Source of the DNA: Ectothiorhodospira shaposhnikovii
GTDB taxonomy: Bacteria > Pseudomonadota > Gammaproteobacteria > Ectothiorhodospirales > Ectothiorhodospiraceae
Direction: 5' to 3'
Length of the DNA: 64,000 nucleotides
Assembly: GCF_016584105.1 (NCBI RefSeq)
Contig: NZ_NRSM01000017.1
Location: forward strand, 1 to 64,000
Below, in pieces: positions 26,996 to 36,968 of this stretch; position 1 is the first letter of the stretch; every line of letters begins with the position of its first letter. Position numbers and translations under genes: made by a program. The notes below the pieces were generated by a model, which ran no database searches, was not told the DNA's origin, and saw only the letters and a list, made by a program, of their open reading frames with translations.

Positions 26996-27321
26996 ACTTA
27001 TCTCCTGCAAGTTTGCCGCCGTTGGCCCCCGCGACCAGACGGGTCTCCGTGGCGGCGGTTAGCCCGCGGCGTCTTGGCGACCACCGCATGTTGTTGACTC
27101 CAGCGAGTCGAAAAACCTGTAGATGCTATCCACCCCGGACATTATGCACAATAACAACAGGGCACGCTGCCATGAATTCGGGATTAAGTAATTGTTTTCC
27201 CACTGTAATGCTGGGTTATGGCCCGAGCGTCCTCAAGTGCGTCCGGGCATGTTCACTCGATGCTGAATGATGGTTTTGAAGGCTTAAGGATGACAGGGAT
27301 ATTTTGCAGGGAGCGTTGACC
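26996..27321. other. divergent intergenic region zapG/ygfX
   Basis: About 325 bases without a supported gene. It must hold promoters for both neighbours. A TTGACT at 27094-27099 is a fair -35 candidate on the plus strand but no well-spaced -10 follows. The central part is AT-richer than its surroundings. Confidence 0.4.
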
Positions 27322-27789
27322 GTGGTCATGGTGACGAACAGTAGTGGGTATTTTGTTGGCTTGAGATCGTCGGAAAGGGTCCTTGGGGGCCTTTTTCTGC
27401 TTCATATGATGGCGCTGACATGCCTCTGGCTCAGCGGAATCCCGCTCTGGGCACAGATGACGGCCAGTCTGGGTGGCCTGTGCAGTCTGGTGCTGATGGT
27501 GCGCCGGGTGGGAGTGGGGCCATTCCCCGGACAGTGGCGCGCCATGGGTTGGGATGCCGATGGGGCATGCTGGCTGGAGTCACGGGACGGTCGGCGGGTG
27601 ATGGTGGAGGTACTGCCCGACTCGGTGGTGTTGCCGGGGCTGATCCTGCTGTTGTTGCGGGATGAGACGGGGCGCCATCAGCGGTTGCTGCTGACCCGGG
27701 ATGCGGTGGCGGGAGGGGATCTGCGGCCGTTGCGTCTGCGCTTGCGCCGGGCGGTCAGGGACAGGCAGACTGCGGGGCCGGAGCCGTGA
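27322..27789 (+). CDS. ygfX: YgfX-like (CptA-type) membrane protein
   Basis: A protein of about 155 residues with two adjacent N-terminal transmembrane helices (residues about 20-60) and a soluble C-terminal half beginning WRAMGWDADGACWLESRDG, as in the YgfX family that lies beside sdhE in many gammaproteobacteria. The start is probably GTG 27322, eight bases after GGGAG; an ATG at 27328 is the alternative. Here it is not co-directional with sdhE but convergent with it across the NifU-like gene. E. coli YgfX was proposed as the toxin CptA, but a role with SdhE in the membrane is the better-supported context. Confidence 0.65.
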   Translation: MVMVTNSSGYFVGLRSSERVLGGLFLLHMMALTCLWLSGIPLWAQMTASLGGLCSLVLMVRRVGVGPFPGQWRAMGWDADGACWLESRDGRRVMVEVLPDSVVLPGLILLLLRDETGRHQRLLLTRDAVAGGDLRPLRLRLRRAVRDRQTAGPEP

Positions 27790-27812
27790 TCACGGGCAGG
27801 AGCGTGACCGTC

Positions 27813-28211
27813 ATGACCCAAGCAAGACCCGACCTGGACTCGTTGCTGAGTCCTGATGCCCACCATGTCTATTCCGAGGCAGAACTGGATGCCATCGAGG
27901 CCGTGGATCCCGAGCTGGCATTGAGGCTGGATCGTGCCCAGACCCTGGCCGCCCGCGCTCGGGAGGCCGAGCCGGCCCGGGGCGCCATCGACGAGACGGC
28001 CGTGCGGGCTGCGGTGGAGGAAGCGCGCCGGGTGCTGATGCAGGATGGCGGCGATATCGAGTATCTGCACCTGGAGGGACGGACGGTGATCGTCCGTCTC
28101 AAGGGGGCCTGCGTGGGGTGTCCCCGCTCGGCGCTGGATCTGCGCAACATCGTCGAGCGCCTGGTGAAGGCCCGTTGCCCCGGGGTGGAGGCGGTGGTCA
28201 ACCGTTTTTGA
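27813..28211 (+). CDS. NifU C-terminal-domain Fe-S scaffold/carrier
   Basis: A 132-residue protein. Its C-terminal ~75 residues are a NifU-type domain, VLMQDGGDIEYLHLEGRTVIV followed by the cluster motif LKGACVGCPRS (CXXC) and the LRNIVERLV helix. The N-terminal ~55 residues are an unassigned helical extension. The ATG at 27813 follows GGAG by ten bases; an in-frame GTG at 27786 overlaps the ygfX stop. NfuA-like carriers deliver [4Fe-4S] clusters; the position next to sdh genes suggests SdhB as a client, which is inference. Confidence 0.85.
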   Translation: MTQARPDLDSLLSPDAHHVYSEAELDAIEAVDPELALRLDRAQTLAARAREAEPARGAIDETAVRAAVEEARRVLMQDGGDIEYLHLEGRTVIVRLKGACVGCPRSALDLRNIVERLVKARCPGVEAVVNRF

Positions 28212-28232
28212 TGTTCCGCACCCAAGGTGGGC

Positions 28233-28478
28233 TCAGCGCTCGATGAAGTGACGCCTGACGCGGTCGATCATCGTGGCCAGTTCAGCCTTTTCCACCGGCT
28301 CGCCGTAGAGGAGCCAGCGCTGGAGGTCGTCATCTTCCTGCTTGAGGACCTGTTCGAAGGTCTGCAGTTCCGCGGCATCCAAGTGTTCACCCTGGGCGAG
28401 CAGGAACCCCTCCAGCATGAGATCCAGCTCCTTGGTGCCGCGTCGGCAGTGCCAGCGTAATCGGGCGATATCGCTCAT
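28233..28478 (-). CDS. sdhE: succinate dehydrogenase flavinylation factor SdhE
   Basis: An 81-residue helical protein (YgfY/Sdh5) that promotes covalent attachment of FAD to SdhA. The signature RRGTKELDLMLEGFL is at about residues 12-26. It lies downstream of sdhB on the same strand, separated by about 130 bases that contain a GC-rich hairpin (28545-28584). It is convergent with the NifU-like gene. Confidence 0.95.
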   Translation of the reverse strand: MSDIARLRWHCRRGTKELDLMLEGFLLAQGEHLDAAELQTFEQVLKQEDDDLQRWLLYGEPVEKAELATMIDRVRRHFIER

Positions 28479-28544
28479 TATTCAGGACTCATGGGCAGGC
28501 AGGAACGAAGTCCGCGGGACAGGTCCGCCGGCGAACGGCGGCGC

Positions 28545-28584
28545 GGAAATCCCCGGCCGGATGCCATCGCGGCCGGGGGTATTT
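28545..28584 (-). terminator. hairpin between sdhB and sdhE
   Basis: CCCCGGCCG at 28551-28559 pairs with CGGCCGGGG at 28570-28578, and GAAAT/ATTTC blocks extend the stem. It may reduce read-through from sdhB into sdhE; no T-run is seen. Confidence 0.45.
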
Positions 28585-28609
28585 CCTGGGACGGGGATAT
28601 CCGGCGGAC

Positions 28610-29386
28610 TCAGCGCCGGATCACCATCAGCTGCTTGATCTCCGCAATCGCCTTGGCCGGGTTCAGGCCCTTGGGACAGGTGCGGGTGCAGTTCATGATG
28701 GTGTGGCAGCGGTACAGCTTGAACGGGTCCTCCAGGGCGTCCAGACGCTCACCGGTGGCCTCGTCACGGCTGTCCGCGATCCAGCGGTAGGCCTGCAGCA
28801 GGATGGCCGGACCCAGATAGCGGTCGCCGTTCCACCAGTAGCTCGGGCAGCTGGTGGAGCAGCAGGCGCAGAGGATGCACTCGTACAGGCCGTCCAGCCT
28901 GGCGCGCTCTTCCTTGGACTGCAACCGCTCGGAATCCGGCGGCGGCGGGGTCTGGGTCTGGATCCAGGGCTTGATGGACGCATACTGGGCATAGAAGTGG
29001 GTCATTTCCGGAATCAGGTCCTTGACCACCTTCATGTGCGGCAGCGGGTAGATGTTCACATCCCCCTTGATCTCGTCAATGGCCTTGGTGCACGCCAGGG
29101 TGTTGGTGCCGTCGATATTCATGGCGCAGGACCCGCAGATCCCCTCCCGGCAGGAGCGCCGGAAGGAGAGGGTGGAGTCCATCTCGTCCTTGATCTTGAT
29201 GACGGCGTCCAGCACCATCGGCCCGCAGGTGTCCAGGTCCACCTCATAGGTGTCGATGCGCGGGTTTTCACCGCTGTCCGGGTCCCAGCGATAGATATTG
29301 AAGCGCTTGACGTTGGTGGCACCCTCGGCCTTGAAGGTCTTGCCCTTCTTGATCCGGGAATTGATTGGCAATACAAACTGGGCCAT
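28610..29386 (-). CDS. sdhB: succinate dehydrogenase iron-sulfur subunit
   Basis: A 258-residue subunit carrying three Fe-S clusters. The [2Fe-2S] ligands are in [14 protein letters not shown] plus a later Cys, the [4Fe-4S] ligands in [12 protein letters not shown], and the [3Fe-4S] ligands in [17 protein letters not shown]. It passes electrons from SdhA to the quinone site and is transcribed after sdhA. Confidence 0.97.
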   Translation of the reverse strand: MAQFVLPINSRIKKGKTFKAEGATNVKRFNIYRWDPDSGENPRIDTYEVDLDTCGPMVLDAVIKIKDEMDSTLSFRRSCREGICGSCAMNIDGTNTLACTKAIDEIKGDVNIYPLPHMKVVKDLIPEMTHFYAQYASIKPWIQTQTPPPPDSERLQSKEERARLDGLYECILCACCSTSCPSYWWNGDRYLGPAILLQAYRWIADSRDEATGERLDALEDPFKLYRCHTIMNCTRTCPKGLNPAKAIAEIKQLMVIRR

Positions 29387-29412
29387 GGTCTTGCGTTCTC
29401 CTGAATCTGCGC

Positions 29413-31203
29413 TCAGTAGACCCGTGCCTTGGGCGGCACGACTTCCACGTCATCGCTGAGGGTGTACATGTGCACCGGGCGGTAGTCGAGCCTGACCTTG
29501 CCCTGTGCGTCGACCCAGGACAGGGTGTGCTTCATCCAGGTTTCGTCGTCGCGCTCCGGGAAGTCCTCGCGGGCGTGGGCGCCGCGGCTTTCCTGACGGT
29601 TCACCGCCGAGCGGATGGTGGCCACGGCGCTGCCCAGCAGGTTTTCCAGTTCCAGGGTTTCCACCAGGTCCGAGTTCCAGACCAGGGAGCGGTCACTGAC
29701 CCGCACGTCGCCGAAGGACTGGAACACCTCGTCCATGCGCTCGCAGCCCTTCTGCAGGGTCTCTCCGGTACGGAATACGGCGGCATAGCGCTGCATGCAT
29801 TCCTGCATGTCGCCGCGGATGGAGGCGGTGGAGCGGCTGCCGTTGGCGTAGCGCAGGCGGTCCAGACGCTCAAGGGCGGCGTCACTGGCGCCGGCCGGCA
29901 GGTCGGGCACGGAGGCGCCGATATCCTTGACGATCTCGGCGGCGCGGATGGCGGCGGAACGACCGAACACCACCAGGTCCAGCAGGGAGTTGGAGCCCAG
30001 ACGGTTGGCGCCATGGACGGACACGCAGGCCGCCTCGCCGATGGCCATCAGGCCCGGCACGATGTGGTCCGGATTGCCGTCCTTGAGGGTGACCACTTCG
30101 CCACGGTAGTTGGTGGGGACGCCGCCCATGTTGTAGTGCACCGTGGGCAGCACCGGGATGGGTTCCTTGGTGACATCCACGCCGGCGAAGATCTTGGCGG
30201 TTTCGGCGATTCCCGGCAGGCGCTCGTTGATCACTTCCGGACCCAGGTGCTCCAGATGCAGGTGGATATGATCCTGTTTCGGACCCACGCCGCGACCTTC
30301 GTTGATCTCGATGGTCATGGAGCGGGACACCACGTCGCGGGAGGCCAGGTCCTTGGCGTTGGGGGCATAGCGTTCCATGAAGCGCTCGCCCTTGGAATTG
30401 GTCAGGTAGCCGCCTTCGCCGCGTACCCCTTCGGTGATCAGGCAGCCGGCGCCGTAGATGCCGGTGGGGTGGAACTGGACGAACTCCATGTCCTGCAGGG
30501 GCAGGCCGGCGCGCAGCGCCATGCCCATGCCGTCGCCGGTACAGGTGTGGGCGGAGGTGCAGGAGAAGTAGCTGCGGCCGTAGCCGCCGGTGGCCAGCAC
30601 CACCAGGTGGGCGCGGAAGCGGTGCAGGGTGCCGTCCACCAGGTTCAGGGCCATCACGCCGCGGCAGGTCTCGCCGTCCATGATCAGATCAGTGGCGAAG
30701 TATTCGATGAAGAATTCCGCCTGATGCTTGAGGGCCTGCTGGTACAGGGTGTGCAGGATGGCGTGGCCGGTACGGTCGGCGGCGGCGCAGGTGCGCTGGG
30801 CGCGGCCTTCACCGAAACGGGTGGTCATGCCGCCGAAGGGGCGCTGGTAGATCTTGCCGTCCTCGGTACGGGAGAAGGGCACGCCGTAGTGTTCCAGTTC
30901 GATGATGGCAGGAACGGCCTCGCGGCACATGTATTCGATGGCATCCTGGTCGCCGAGCCAGTCGGAGCCCTTGACGGTGTCGTACATGTGCCAGCGCCAG
31001 TCATCTTCACCCATGTTGCCCAGCGCCGCGGAAATGCCGCCCTGGGCTGCCACGGTGTGGCTGCGGGTGGGGAATACCTTGGTCACGCAGGCCGTCTTGA
31101 GACCCTTTTCCGCCATGCCGAAGGTGGCTCTCAGGCCGGCGCCACCGGCGCCCACCACCACCACGTCATAGGCATGGTCGACAATCTTGTAGTCGCCCTT
31201 CAT
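29413..31203 (-). CDS. sdhA: succinate dehydrogenase flavoprotein subunit
   Basis: A 596-residue subunit that oxidises succinate to fumarate. It shows the FAD-binding [13 protein letters not shown], the flavin-linking His in [11 protein letters not shown], and the active-site [21 protein letters not shown] and the [15 protein letters not shown] segments. The ATG at 31203 follows GGGAG; a TTG one codon earlier is possible. It is directly downstream of sdhD. Confidence 0.97.
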   Translation of the reverse strand: MKGDYKIVDHAYDVVVVGAGGAGLRATFGMAEKGLKTACVTKVFPTRSHTVAAQGGISAALGNMGEDDWRWHMYDTVKGSDWLGDQDAIEYMCREAVPAIIELEHYGVPFSRTEDGKIYQRPFGGMTTRFGEGRAQRTCAAADRTGHAILHTLYQQALKHQAEFFIEYFATDLIMDGETCRGVMALNLVDGTLHRFRAHLVVLATGGYGRSYFSCTSAHTCTGDGMGMALRAGLPLQDMEFVQFHPTGIYGAGCLITEGVRGEGGYLTNSKGERFMERYAPNAKDLASRDVVSRSMTIEINEGRGVGPKQDHIHLHLEHLGPEVINERLPGIAETAKIFAGVDVTKEPIPVLPTVHYNMGGVPTNYRGEVVTLKDGNPDHIVPGLMAIGEAACVSVHGANRLGSNSLLDLVVFGRSAAIRAAEIVKDIGASVPDLPAGASDAALERLDRLRYANGSRSTASIRGDMQECMQRYAAVFRTGETLQKGCERMDEVFQSFGDVRVSDRSLVWNSDLVETLELENLLGSAVATIRSAVNRQESRGAHAREDFPERDDETWMKHTLSWVDAQGKVRLDYRPVHMYTLSDDVEVVPPKARVY

Positions 31204-31206
31204 CAA

Positions 31207-31587
31207 TCAGCTCCCGAAAGCAATGCGCAAAATGGCGACGATCCCGATGATCGCCAGCAGCCACGCGAGAAACGTCATGGCAATGAGCACGGTGAATTTC
31301 TTGCCTTCACTGTGCACGTAATCTTCGATCACGGTCTGCAGGCCCATCTGGATGTGGTGGAACATCACCCCGACGCCGAGGATCAGCAGGACCGTGTTCA
31401 GGGGCTCGGCGGCCCAGGCCAGGGTGGCCTCGTAGCCGGCGCCGGCCAGGGTGGCCAGGCTGAAGATCAGCCAGAGCATCAGGGGTACCAGGGCGATGGA
31501 GGACAGACGCATCACCCACCAGTGGTGGGTGCCGTCCTTGGCGGAACCGAGGCCGCGGGCCCGGCCGAGTGGTGTACGAAGGCTCAT
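31207..31587 (-). CDS. sdhD: succinate dehydrogenase membrane anchor SdhD
   Basis: A 126-residue anchor with three transmembrane helices. The first begins at HHWWVMRLSSIALVPLMLWLIF and the second includes FHHIQMGLQTVIEDYVH, carrying a candidate heme-ligand His and the family's conserved IEDYVH. It forms the quinone site with SdhC and SdhB. Confidence 0.93.
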   Translation of the reverse strand: MSLRTPLGRARGLGSAKDGTHHWWVMRLSSIALVPLMLWLIFSLATLAGAGYEATLAWAAEPLNTVLLILGVGVMFHHIQMGLQTVIEDYVHSEGKKFTVLIAMTFLAWLLAIIGIVAILRIAFGS

Positions 31588-31600
31588 GTGGATATCCCCG

Positions 31601-31978
31601 TCAGATCACGACGACCCAGAAGATCAGGGTCAGAAGCAGTGTGGTGGCCAGGGCGATCCAGCCGGTGACGTAGACGCCCTTGATGGTCAGTGCGATGCCC
31701 GCATCCCAGACGAGATGGCGAATGCCGGTGCACAGGTGGTAGAACAGCGCCAGAGTGACGGGGATCAGGATTGCGATCCCGATCCAGCCATGCAGCAGGG
31801 ACTCGACCCGGGCGAAGGCCTCGGGGCCGGCGGCCAGGGCGGCCAGCCAGTAGACCAGGATCAGGCTGGCGATGCTCAGTATCACGCCGGTGATCCGGTG
31901 CAGGATCGAGAGTACCGAGGTCATCTGCGGCCGGTAGACCTGCAGATGGGGTGACAGCGGCCGGTTGTCGTTTGGCAT
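31601..31978 (-). CDS. sdhC: succinate dehydrogenase cytochrome b556 subunit SdhC
   Basis: A 125-residue protein with three transmembrane helices. The N-terminal RPLSPHLQVYRPQMTSVLSI with SILHRITG is the SdhC signature (Ser and Arg of the quinone site); the His in FYHLCTGIRHLVWD is the probable heme b ligand. It is the first structural gene of the sdh operon. Confidence 0.95.
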   Translation of the reverse strand: MPNDNRPLSPHLQVYRPQMTSVLSILHRITGVILSIASLILVYWLAALAAGPEAFARVESLLHGWIGIAILIPVTLALFYHLCTGIRHLVWDAGIALTIKGVYVTGWIALATTLLLTLIFWVVVI

Positions 31979-32138
31979 GGCTTGGAAGGCTCCGCTTGAA
32001 GAATCCGCAGTGTGCGGGTGTTGACGGTCTGCGGCCCCGAACCCGTGATACGCGTGTCGCTCCGGGGCGGGGCAGGTCGTTCAGTCGTGCAATGTTCGGG
32101 GATAGCGGGTACAAGTTGCCCGGTGGTCCGGGCCGCTT

Positions 32139-32315
32139 TCAGAAGTCGGTGCAACGCCCGCGCTGTTCCCAGTCACCATAGCGGGTGGGCTCGGGGCCCT
32201 GGTAGCCCCCGATCTCGCGGGTAGACTCGGGTGTGACGGACGAAGGGGTGTCTGTATCGTCCGCCTTCGACGCCTGAGGATCATCGGGCGTCGATGTGTG
32301 ATCTTTCTCGCTCAT
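32139..32315 (-). CDS. SdhAF4-like succinate dehydrogenase assembly factor (DUF1674)
   Basis: A 58-residue protein whose C-terminal EIGGYQGPEPTRYGDWEQRG, followed by RCTDF, is the DUF1674/SDHAF4 signature. The N-terminal half is polar and disordered. The family binds flavinylated SdhA and assists its assembly with SdhB. The ATG at 32315 has AGAG eight bases upstream. It lies about 160 bases upstream of sdhC on the same strand, so SdhE, SdhAF4, YgfX and a NifU-type carrier all cluster around the sdh genes. Confidence 0.85.
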   Translation of the reverse strand: MSEKDHTSTPDDPQASKADDTDTPSSVTPESTREIGGYQGPEPTRYGDWEQRGRCTDF

Positions 32316-32491
32316 GGATGTTCTCTTTATTCGCCGCGACATGGGCGTCCGGGTGCTTGCGGCGACCGATGGCGATGAATTCAAGACACCGGCTGCGCCC
32401 CCCGTGATTTGGCCGCCGCGCATGACGCGACGCGTCAAATCCGGCTATAAATAGCAGTTCTGCGCCGGGCCCGCAAGGGCAGGGCCTCGCT

Positions 32492-33358
32492 TCAGCGTCG
32501 CGCCAGGGCCTGACCCATGCGCACCGCCTGTCCCGGCACCAGTTCCGGCAGCCAGCCGGAAACCTGTTCGGGGAGCAGCAGGATGACGGTGGAGCCGAGG
32601 TTGAAGCGCCCCATTTCCTCCCCCCGCGCCAGGGTCGTCGGGTCGTCCCGGTGGTCCCACCGGCACGGTGCCCGGGGCGTACGCGGCGTGACCTCGCCGG
32701 CCCAGACCGTCTCGATGGAGGCCACATTGATGGCCCCCACCAGCACCATGGCCATGGGGCCGAAATCCGTCTCGAACAGGCAGGCCAGGCGCTCGTTGCG
32801 GGCGAACAGGCCGGGTACGGTCTTGACCGTGAAGGGTGCCACCGAGAACAGGCGGCCGGGCACGTATACCGATTCCCGCAGGGAGCCGTTCCAGGGCATG
32901 TGGATGCGGTGATAGTCCCGGGGGGGCAGGTAGAGGGTGATGAAGTGTCCGTTGGCAAAGGGCGCCGCCAGGTCTGCGTCCCCGCCCAGCAGGGCAGTGG
33001 CCGAGTAGGTGTGTCCCTTGGCCTGGATCAGCTGCCCGTCGCGGATGCGGCCGAGCTGGCTGACGCGGCTGTCCGCCGGGCTGATCAGGGTGTCCGGGGC
33101 GGGGTCCAGCGGCCGGGCGCCGGGCTTGAGGGCGCGGGTGAACAGGTCGTTGAAGCTGGCATAGCGGCCCGGGTCCGATTCGACGGCCTCGGACATGTCC
33201 AGGCCGTAGCGGCGAATGAACCACCGTGCCACCGGGTCCTTGTGCCGGGTTTCCCAGCGCGACAGCCGGTAGACCAGCCGCGAGATCCCGTGATGGGGCA
33301 GCAGATACAGGGGCAGGGCCTTGAGCCAGTCCCGCCAGTTGGCCACTTGATCGTTCAT
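32492..33358 (-). CDS. psd: phosphatidylserine decarboxylase proenzyme
   Basis: A 288-residue proenzyme that makes phosphatidylethanolamine at the inner membrane. The self-cleavage motif LGST occurs in [13 protein letters not shown] near residue 250, where the Ser becomes the pyruvoyl group. Asp and His residues of the catalytic charge relay are in SPADSRV and DYHRIHMP. The ATG at 33358 lies 42 bases from the divergent prmB; a longer frame upstream is antisense to prmB. Confidence 0.95.
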   Translation of the reverse strand: MNDQVANWRDWLKALPLYLLPHHGISRLVYRLSRWETRHKDPVARWFIRRYGLDMSEAVESDPGRYASFNDLFTRALKPGARPLDPAPDTLISPADSRVSQLGRIRDGQLIQAKGHTYSATALLGGDADLAAPFANGHFITLYLPPRDYHRIHMPWNGSLRESVYVPGRLFSVAPFTVKTVPGLFARNERLACLFETDFGPMAMVLVGAINVASIETVWAGEVTPRTPRAPCRWDHRDDPTTLARGEEMGRFNLGSTVILLLPEQVSGWLPELVPGQAVRMGQALARR

Positions 33359-33400
33359 GGGCGTATTATTCCACACCCTGAACCGCACTGGCTGATTTCC

Positions 33401-34306
33401 ATGACCGATTCCACCGCTACCGACGGGCTGCTGACCGTCCGTGACTTCATTCGCTACGGCATGAGTCGTTTCACCGCCGCGGGCCTGAGTTTCGGCCATG
33501 GCACCGACAATGCCCTGGACGAGGCCGCCTGGCTGGTGCTTCACACCCTGCACATGCCCCATGACATGACCGGTCCCTGGCTGGAATGCCGTCTCACCCG
33601 GGACGAACGGGAGCGGGTGACGGACCTGCTGGAACAGCGGGTACAGACCCGCAAGCCCGCCGCCTACCTGACCGGTCAGGCCTGGTTCATGGGGCTGGAA
33701 TTCTTCGTGGACGAGCGGGTGCTGGTGCCCCGCTCCCCCCTGGCGGAACTGATCCAGCAGGGTTTTGCGCCCTGGATCGAGGCCGCGGCGGTGCATCGGG
33801 TGCTGGACCTGTGCACCGGCAGCGGCTGCATCGGCATTGCCTGCGCCCATGTGTTTGACGAGGCGAAGGTGGATCTGGGCGACATTTCCCCCGATGCCCT
33901 GGTGGTGGCCCGGGAGAATATCCGTCGTCACGGGCTGGAAGGGCGGGTGGAAGCGGTGCGGTCCGATCTTTTCAAGGACCTGGGCGAGCGCCGCTATGAC
34001 ATCATCGTCAGCAATCCTCCCTATGTGGACGCCCGGGACATGGCGGCCCTGACCCCGGAGTTTCGTCATGAGCCGGAACTGGGACTGGCCTCGGGTCCGG
34101 ACGGCCTGGATGCGGCCCTGGAGATCCTGCGGGCGGCGGCGGATCACCTCAACCCCGGCGGCATCCTGGTGGTGGAAGTGGGCAACAGCGCACCGGCCCT
34201 GGAGGCGCGTCTGCCCGACGTGCCGTTCACCTGGCTGGAATTCGAGTCGGGCGGGGAGGGGGTCTTCCTGCTGACCGCCGAGCAATTGCAGGCGCTGGAT
34301 CTGTAG
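33401..34306 (+). CDS. prmB: 50S ribosomal protein L3 glutamine methyltransferase PrmB
   Basis: A 301-residue class I SAM methyltransferase with the [15 protein letters not shown] motif I and the NPPYVD catalytic motif near residue 205 that orients the target glutamine amide. The N-terminal helical domain (about 1-95) and sequence between favour PrmB over PrmC. The adjacent aroC is a frequent neighbour of prmB. Confidence 0.92.
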   Translation: MTDSTATDGLLTVRDFIRYGMSRFTAAGLSFGHGTDNALDEAAWLVLHTLHMPHDMTGPWLECRLTRDERERVTDLLEQRVQTRKPAAYLTGQAWFMGLEFFVDERVLVPRSPLAELIQQGFAPWIEAAAVHRVLDLCTGSGCIGIACAHVFDEAKVDLGDISPDALVVARENIRRHGLEGRVEAVRSDLFKDLGERRYDIIVSNPPYVDARDMAALTPEFRHEPELGLASGPDGLDAALEILRAAADHLNPGGILVVEVGNSAPALEARLPDVPFTWLEFESGGEGVFLLTAEQLQALDL

Positions 34307-34375
34307 GGGCGAACCGGAAAAACCGTCCCGGGATGGACGTCGACTTGGCACAAGTCACCAAAATCCCCCAATACG

Positions 34376-34405
34376 TTCGGCACATCCGTCCCGAGCGGTT
34401 ACAAT
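34376..34405 (+). promoter_or_regulatory. candidate hemN promoter
   Basis: A TACAAT -10 box at 34400-34405 and a weak TTCGGC at 34376-34381 are separated by 18 bases and end 37 bases before the hemN start. No FNR/Anr-type TTGAT...ATCAA box is seen. Confidence 0.45.
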
Positions 34406-34442
34406 AGACAGTTACATTCCTAGACCGGGTACCCATGCCGTC

Positions 34443-35831
34443 ATGAGCTTGTCGCAGACCATCGATTTCGATCTGGACCTGATCAACCGTTACAACACGG
34501 CGGGTCCCCGCTACACCTCCTATCCCACCGCCGTGCAGTTCCACGAAGGTCTGGATGCCGATCGCTACGCGGAGATTGCCCGGGGCACCAACGCCAGCGG
34601 CCGTCCCCTGTCCCTGTATTTCCACATCCCCTTCTGCGACACCGTCTGTTTCTACTGTGCCTGCAACAAGGTGGTGACCAAGGACCGCGCCAAGGCCCGC
34701 CCCTACCTGGACCGGCTCTACAAGGAAATGGCCCTGCAGGGTGAACTGTTCGACCGCAGCCGTCCGGTGACCCAGCTGCACTGGGGTGGCGGCACCCCCA
34801 CCTTCATCTCCCATGACGAGATGATCGAGCTGATGGACAAGACCCGGGAGCACTTCAGGCTGCTGGATGACGACACCGGCGAGTATTCCATTGAGATCGA
34901 CCCCCGCGAGGTGAGCGACGATACCCTCTCCCTGTTGCGCAAGCTGGGTTTCAACCGCATCAGCCTGGGGGTTCAGGACTTTGACGAGACCGTGCAGAAG
35001 GCCGTCAACCGGGTTCAGACCGAGTCCCAGGTGATGAACGTGCTGGACGAGGCACGGCGTCTGGGCTTCCGCTCCACCAGTGTGGACCTGATCTACGGTC
35101 TGCCGCACCAGACCCCGGACACCTTCGGCGACACCGTGCGTAGGATCATCGAAGTGAACCCGGCCCGGGTCTCCGTGTTCAACTACGCCCACCTGCCGGA
35201 TCGCTTCAAGCCCCAGCGTCGCATTGACGAGGACGCACTGCCCAATCCCGCCGACAAGCTCACCATTTTGCAGCAGACCATCCAGCAGCTCACCGAGGCC
35301 GGATATGTCTACATCGGCATGGACCACTTCGCCCGTCCCGACGACGAACTGGCCGTGGCCCAGCGGGATCACACCCTGTATCGCAACTTCCAGGGCTATT
35401 CCACACACTCCAACTGCGACCTGATCGGCCTGGGTTCCACCAGTGTGGGCGTGGTGGGTAACAGCTACAGCCAGAACCACCACGACCTGGAGAAGTATTA
35501 CCAGTGTCTGGATGAAAACCGTCTGGCCGTATTCCGGGGCGTGGAGCTGGATACGGATGACCTGCTGCGGCGTGACGTCATCACCCGTCTGATCTGCCAT
35601 TTCGAGCTGGCCTTCGAAGACGTGGAGCGGGCCCACGGCATCGTTTTCGGGGACTATTTCGCCCTGGAGCTGGACGGGCTCAAGCCCATGGAGGCCGATG
35701 GCCTGCTCAAGGTCACCGGCAATTCCATCACCGTGCAGCCCGCCGGCCGCCTGCTGATTCGCAACATCTGCATGGTGTTCGACCGTTACCTGCGCCAGGC
35801 TACCGAGCAGCGCTATTCCAGGGTGATCTGA
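34443..35831 (+). CDS. hemN: oxygen-independent coproporphyrinogen III oxidase HemN
   Basis: A 462-residue radical SAM enzyme that makes protoporphyrinogen IX without oxygen. The extended motif [16 protein letters not shown] (CX3CX2C plus a further Cys) is near residue 60, after the [15 protein letters not shown]-terminus characteristic of true HemN rather than HemW. GGGGTPTF for SAM binding follows. It serves heme and, if present, bacteriochlorophyll synthesis under low oxygen. It overlaps nothing but lies two bases from aroC. Confidence 0.95.
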   Translation: MSLSQTIDFDLDLINRYNTAGPRYTSYPTAVQFHEGLDADRYAEIARGTNASGRPLSLYFHIPFCDTVCFYCACNKVVTKDRAKARPYLDRLYKEMALQGELFDRSRPVTQLHWGGGTPTFISHDEMIELMDKTREHFRLLDDDTGEYSIEIDPREVSDDTLSLLRKLGFNRISLGVQDFDETVQKAVNRVQTESQVMNVLDEARRLGFRSTSVDLIYGLPHQTPDTFGDTVRRIIEVNPARVSVFNYAHLPDRFKPQRRIDEDALPNPADKLTILQQTIQQLTEAGYVYIGMDHFARPDDELAVAQRDHTLYRNFQGYSTHSNCDLIGLGSTSVGVVGNSYSQNHHDLEKYYQCLDENRLAVFRGVELDTDDLLRRDVITRLICHFELAFEDVERAHGIVFGDYFALELDGLKPMEADGLLKVTGNSITVQPAGRLLIRNICMVFDRYLRQATEQRYSRVI

Positions 35832-35833
35832 GC

Positions 35834-36934
35834 GTGTCGGGCAACACCATCGGCAAGCTGTTCACGGTCACCGGCTTCGGTGAGAGCCACGGGCCGGCCA
35901 TCGGCTGCATCGTCGATGGCTGTCCGCCCGGACTGGCCCTGTGCGAGGCCGACCTGCAGCAGGACCTGGAGCGGCGGCGGCCGGGCAAGACCCGGCACAC
36001 CACCCAGCGTCGGGAACCGGATCAGGTGAAGATCCTTTCCGGGGTGTTCGAGGGGCGCACCACCGGCACCCCCATCGCCCTGATGATCGAGAATACCGAT
36101 CAGCGCTCCAGGGACTACGCCGACATTGCCCGGCAGTTCCGGCCGGGCCATGCGGACTATACCTATCATAAGAAATACGGCCTGCGGGATTACCGGGGCG
36201 GCGGCCGCAGCTCCGCCCGGGAGACCGCCATGCGGGTGGCTGCCGGGGCCATTGCCAAGAAATACCTCCGGGAGCGCTTTGGCGTCCAGGTGCGGGGCTA
36301 TCTGGCCCAGCTTGGCCCCATTCGTGCCCAACGGGTGGACTGGTCCGTGGTGGAGACCAATCCCTTCTTCTGTCCGGACCCGGACCGGGTACCGGAGATG
36401 GAGGCCTACATGGACGAGCTGCGCAAGTCCGGCGATTCCATCGGCGCCCGCATCAATGTGGTGGCCACCGGGCTACCCCCCGGCTGGGGCGAGCCCATCT
36501 TCGATCGCCTTGATGCGGACATTGCCCATGCCATGATGGGCATCAACGCGGTCAAGGCGGTGGAGATCGGTGACGGTTTTGCCTGCGTGGAGCAGAAAGG
36601 CACCGAACACCGGGACGAGATGCTGCCCGAGGGCTTTGCCTCCAACCATGCCGGAGGCGTGCTGGGAGGCATCTCCAGCGGCCAGGACATTCGCGTCAGC
36701 ATTGCCCTGAAACCGACTTCCAGCCTGCGCATCCCGGGGCGCTCCCTGGACGTGGACGGCCAGCCGATCGAGGTGATCACCACCGGACGTCATGACCCCT
36801 GCGTGGGCATTCGCGCCACTCCCATCGCCGAGGCCATGCTGGCCATCGTCCTGATGGACCATGCCCTGCGGCATCGGGGACAGAACGGCGATGTGTCGGT
36901 GACCATGGCGGACATACCCGCGGGACAGCCCTGA
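35834..36934 (+). CDS. aroC: chorismate synthase
   Basis: A 366-residue FMN-dependent enzyme converting EPSP to chorismate in the shikimate pathway. The three family signatures are visible: [16 protein letters not shown] at residues 15-30, [12 protein letters not shown] near 123 and [16 protein letters not shown] near 320. It starts with GTG at 35834, two bases after the hemN stop, and may be co-transcribed with it. Confidence 0.96.
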   Translation: MSGNTIGKLFTVTGFGESHGPAIGCIVDGCPPGLALCEADLQQDLERRRPGKTRHTTQRREPDQVKILSGVFEGRTTGTPIALMIENTDQRSRDYADIARQFRPGHADYTYHKKYGLRDYRGGGRSSARETAMRVAAGAIAKKYLRERFGVQVRGYLAQLGPIRAQRVDWSVVETNPFFCPDPDRVPEMEAYMDELRKSGDSIGARINVVATGLPPGWGEPIFDRLDADIAHAMMGINAVKAVEIGDGFACVEQKGTEHRDEMLPEGFASNHAGGVLGGISSGQDIRVSIALKPTSSLRIPGRSLDVDGQPIEVITTGRHDPCVGIRATPIAEAMLAIVLMDHALRHRGQNGDVSVTMADIPAGQP

Positions 36935-36968
36935 GCGGTTGTCCCGCCGCTCCATCACGTAAAACCCC

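Noticed and set aside
29365-31668. Long open frame antisense to sdhA and sdhD
   Set aside because: Same cause; the His- and Gly-rich product is a shadow of sdhA.
32492-34351. Extended psd reading frame through prmB
   Set aside because: Everything upstream of 33358 is antisense to prmB; the conserved Psd N-terminus begins at 33358.
34321-34442. FNR/Anr box for hemN
   Set aside because: HemN is often oxygen-regulated, but no TTGAT-N4-ATCAA-like sequence is present.
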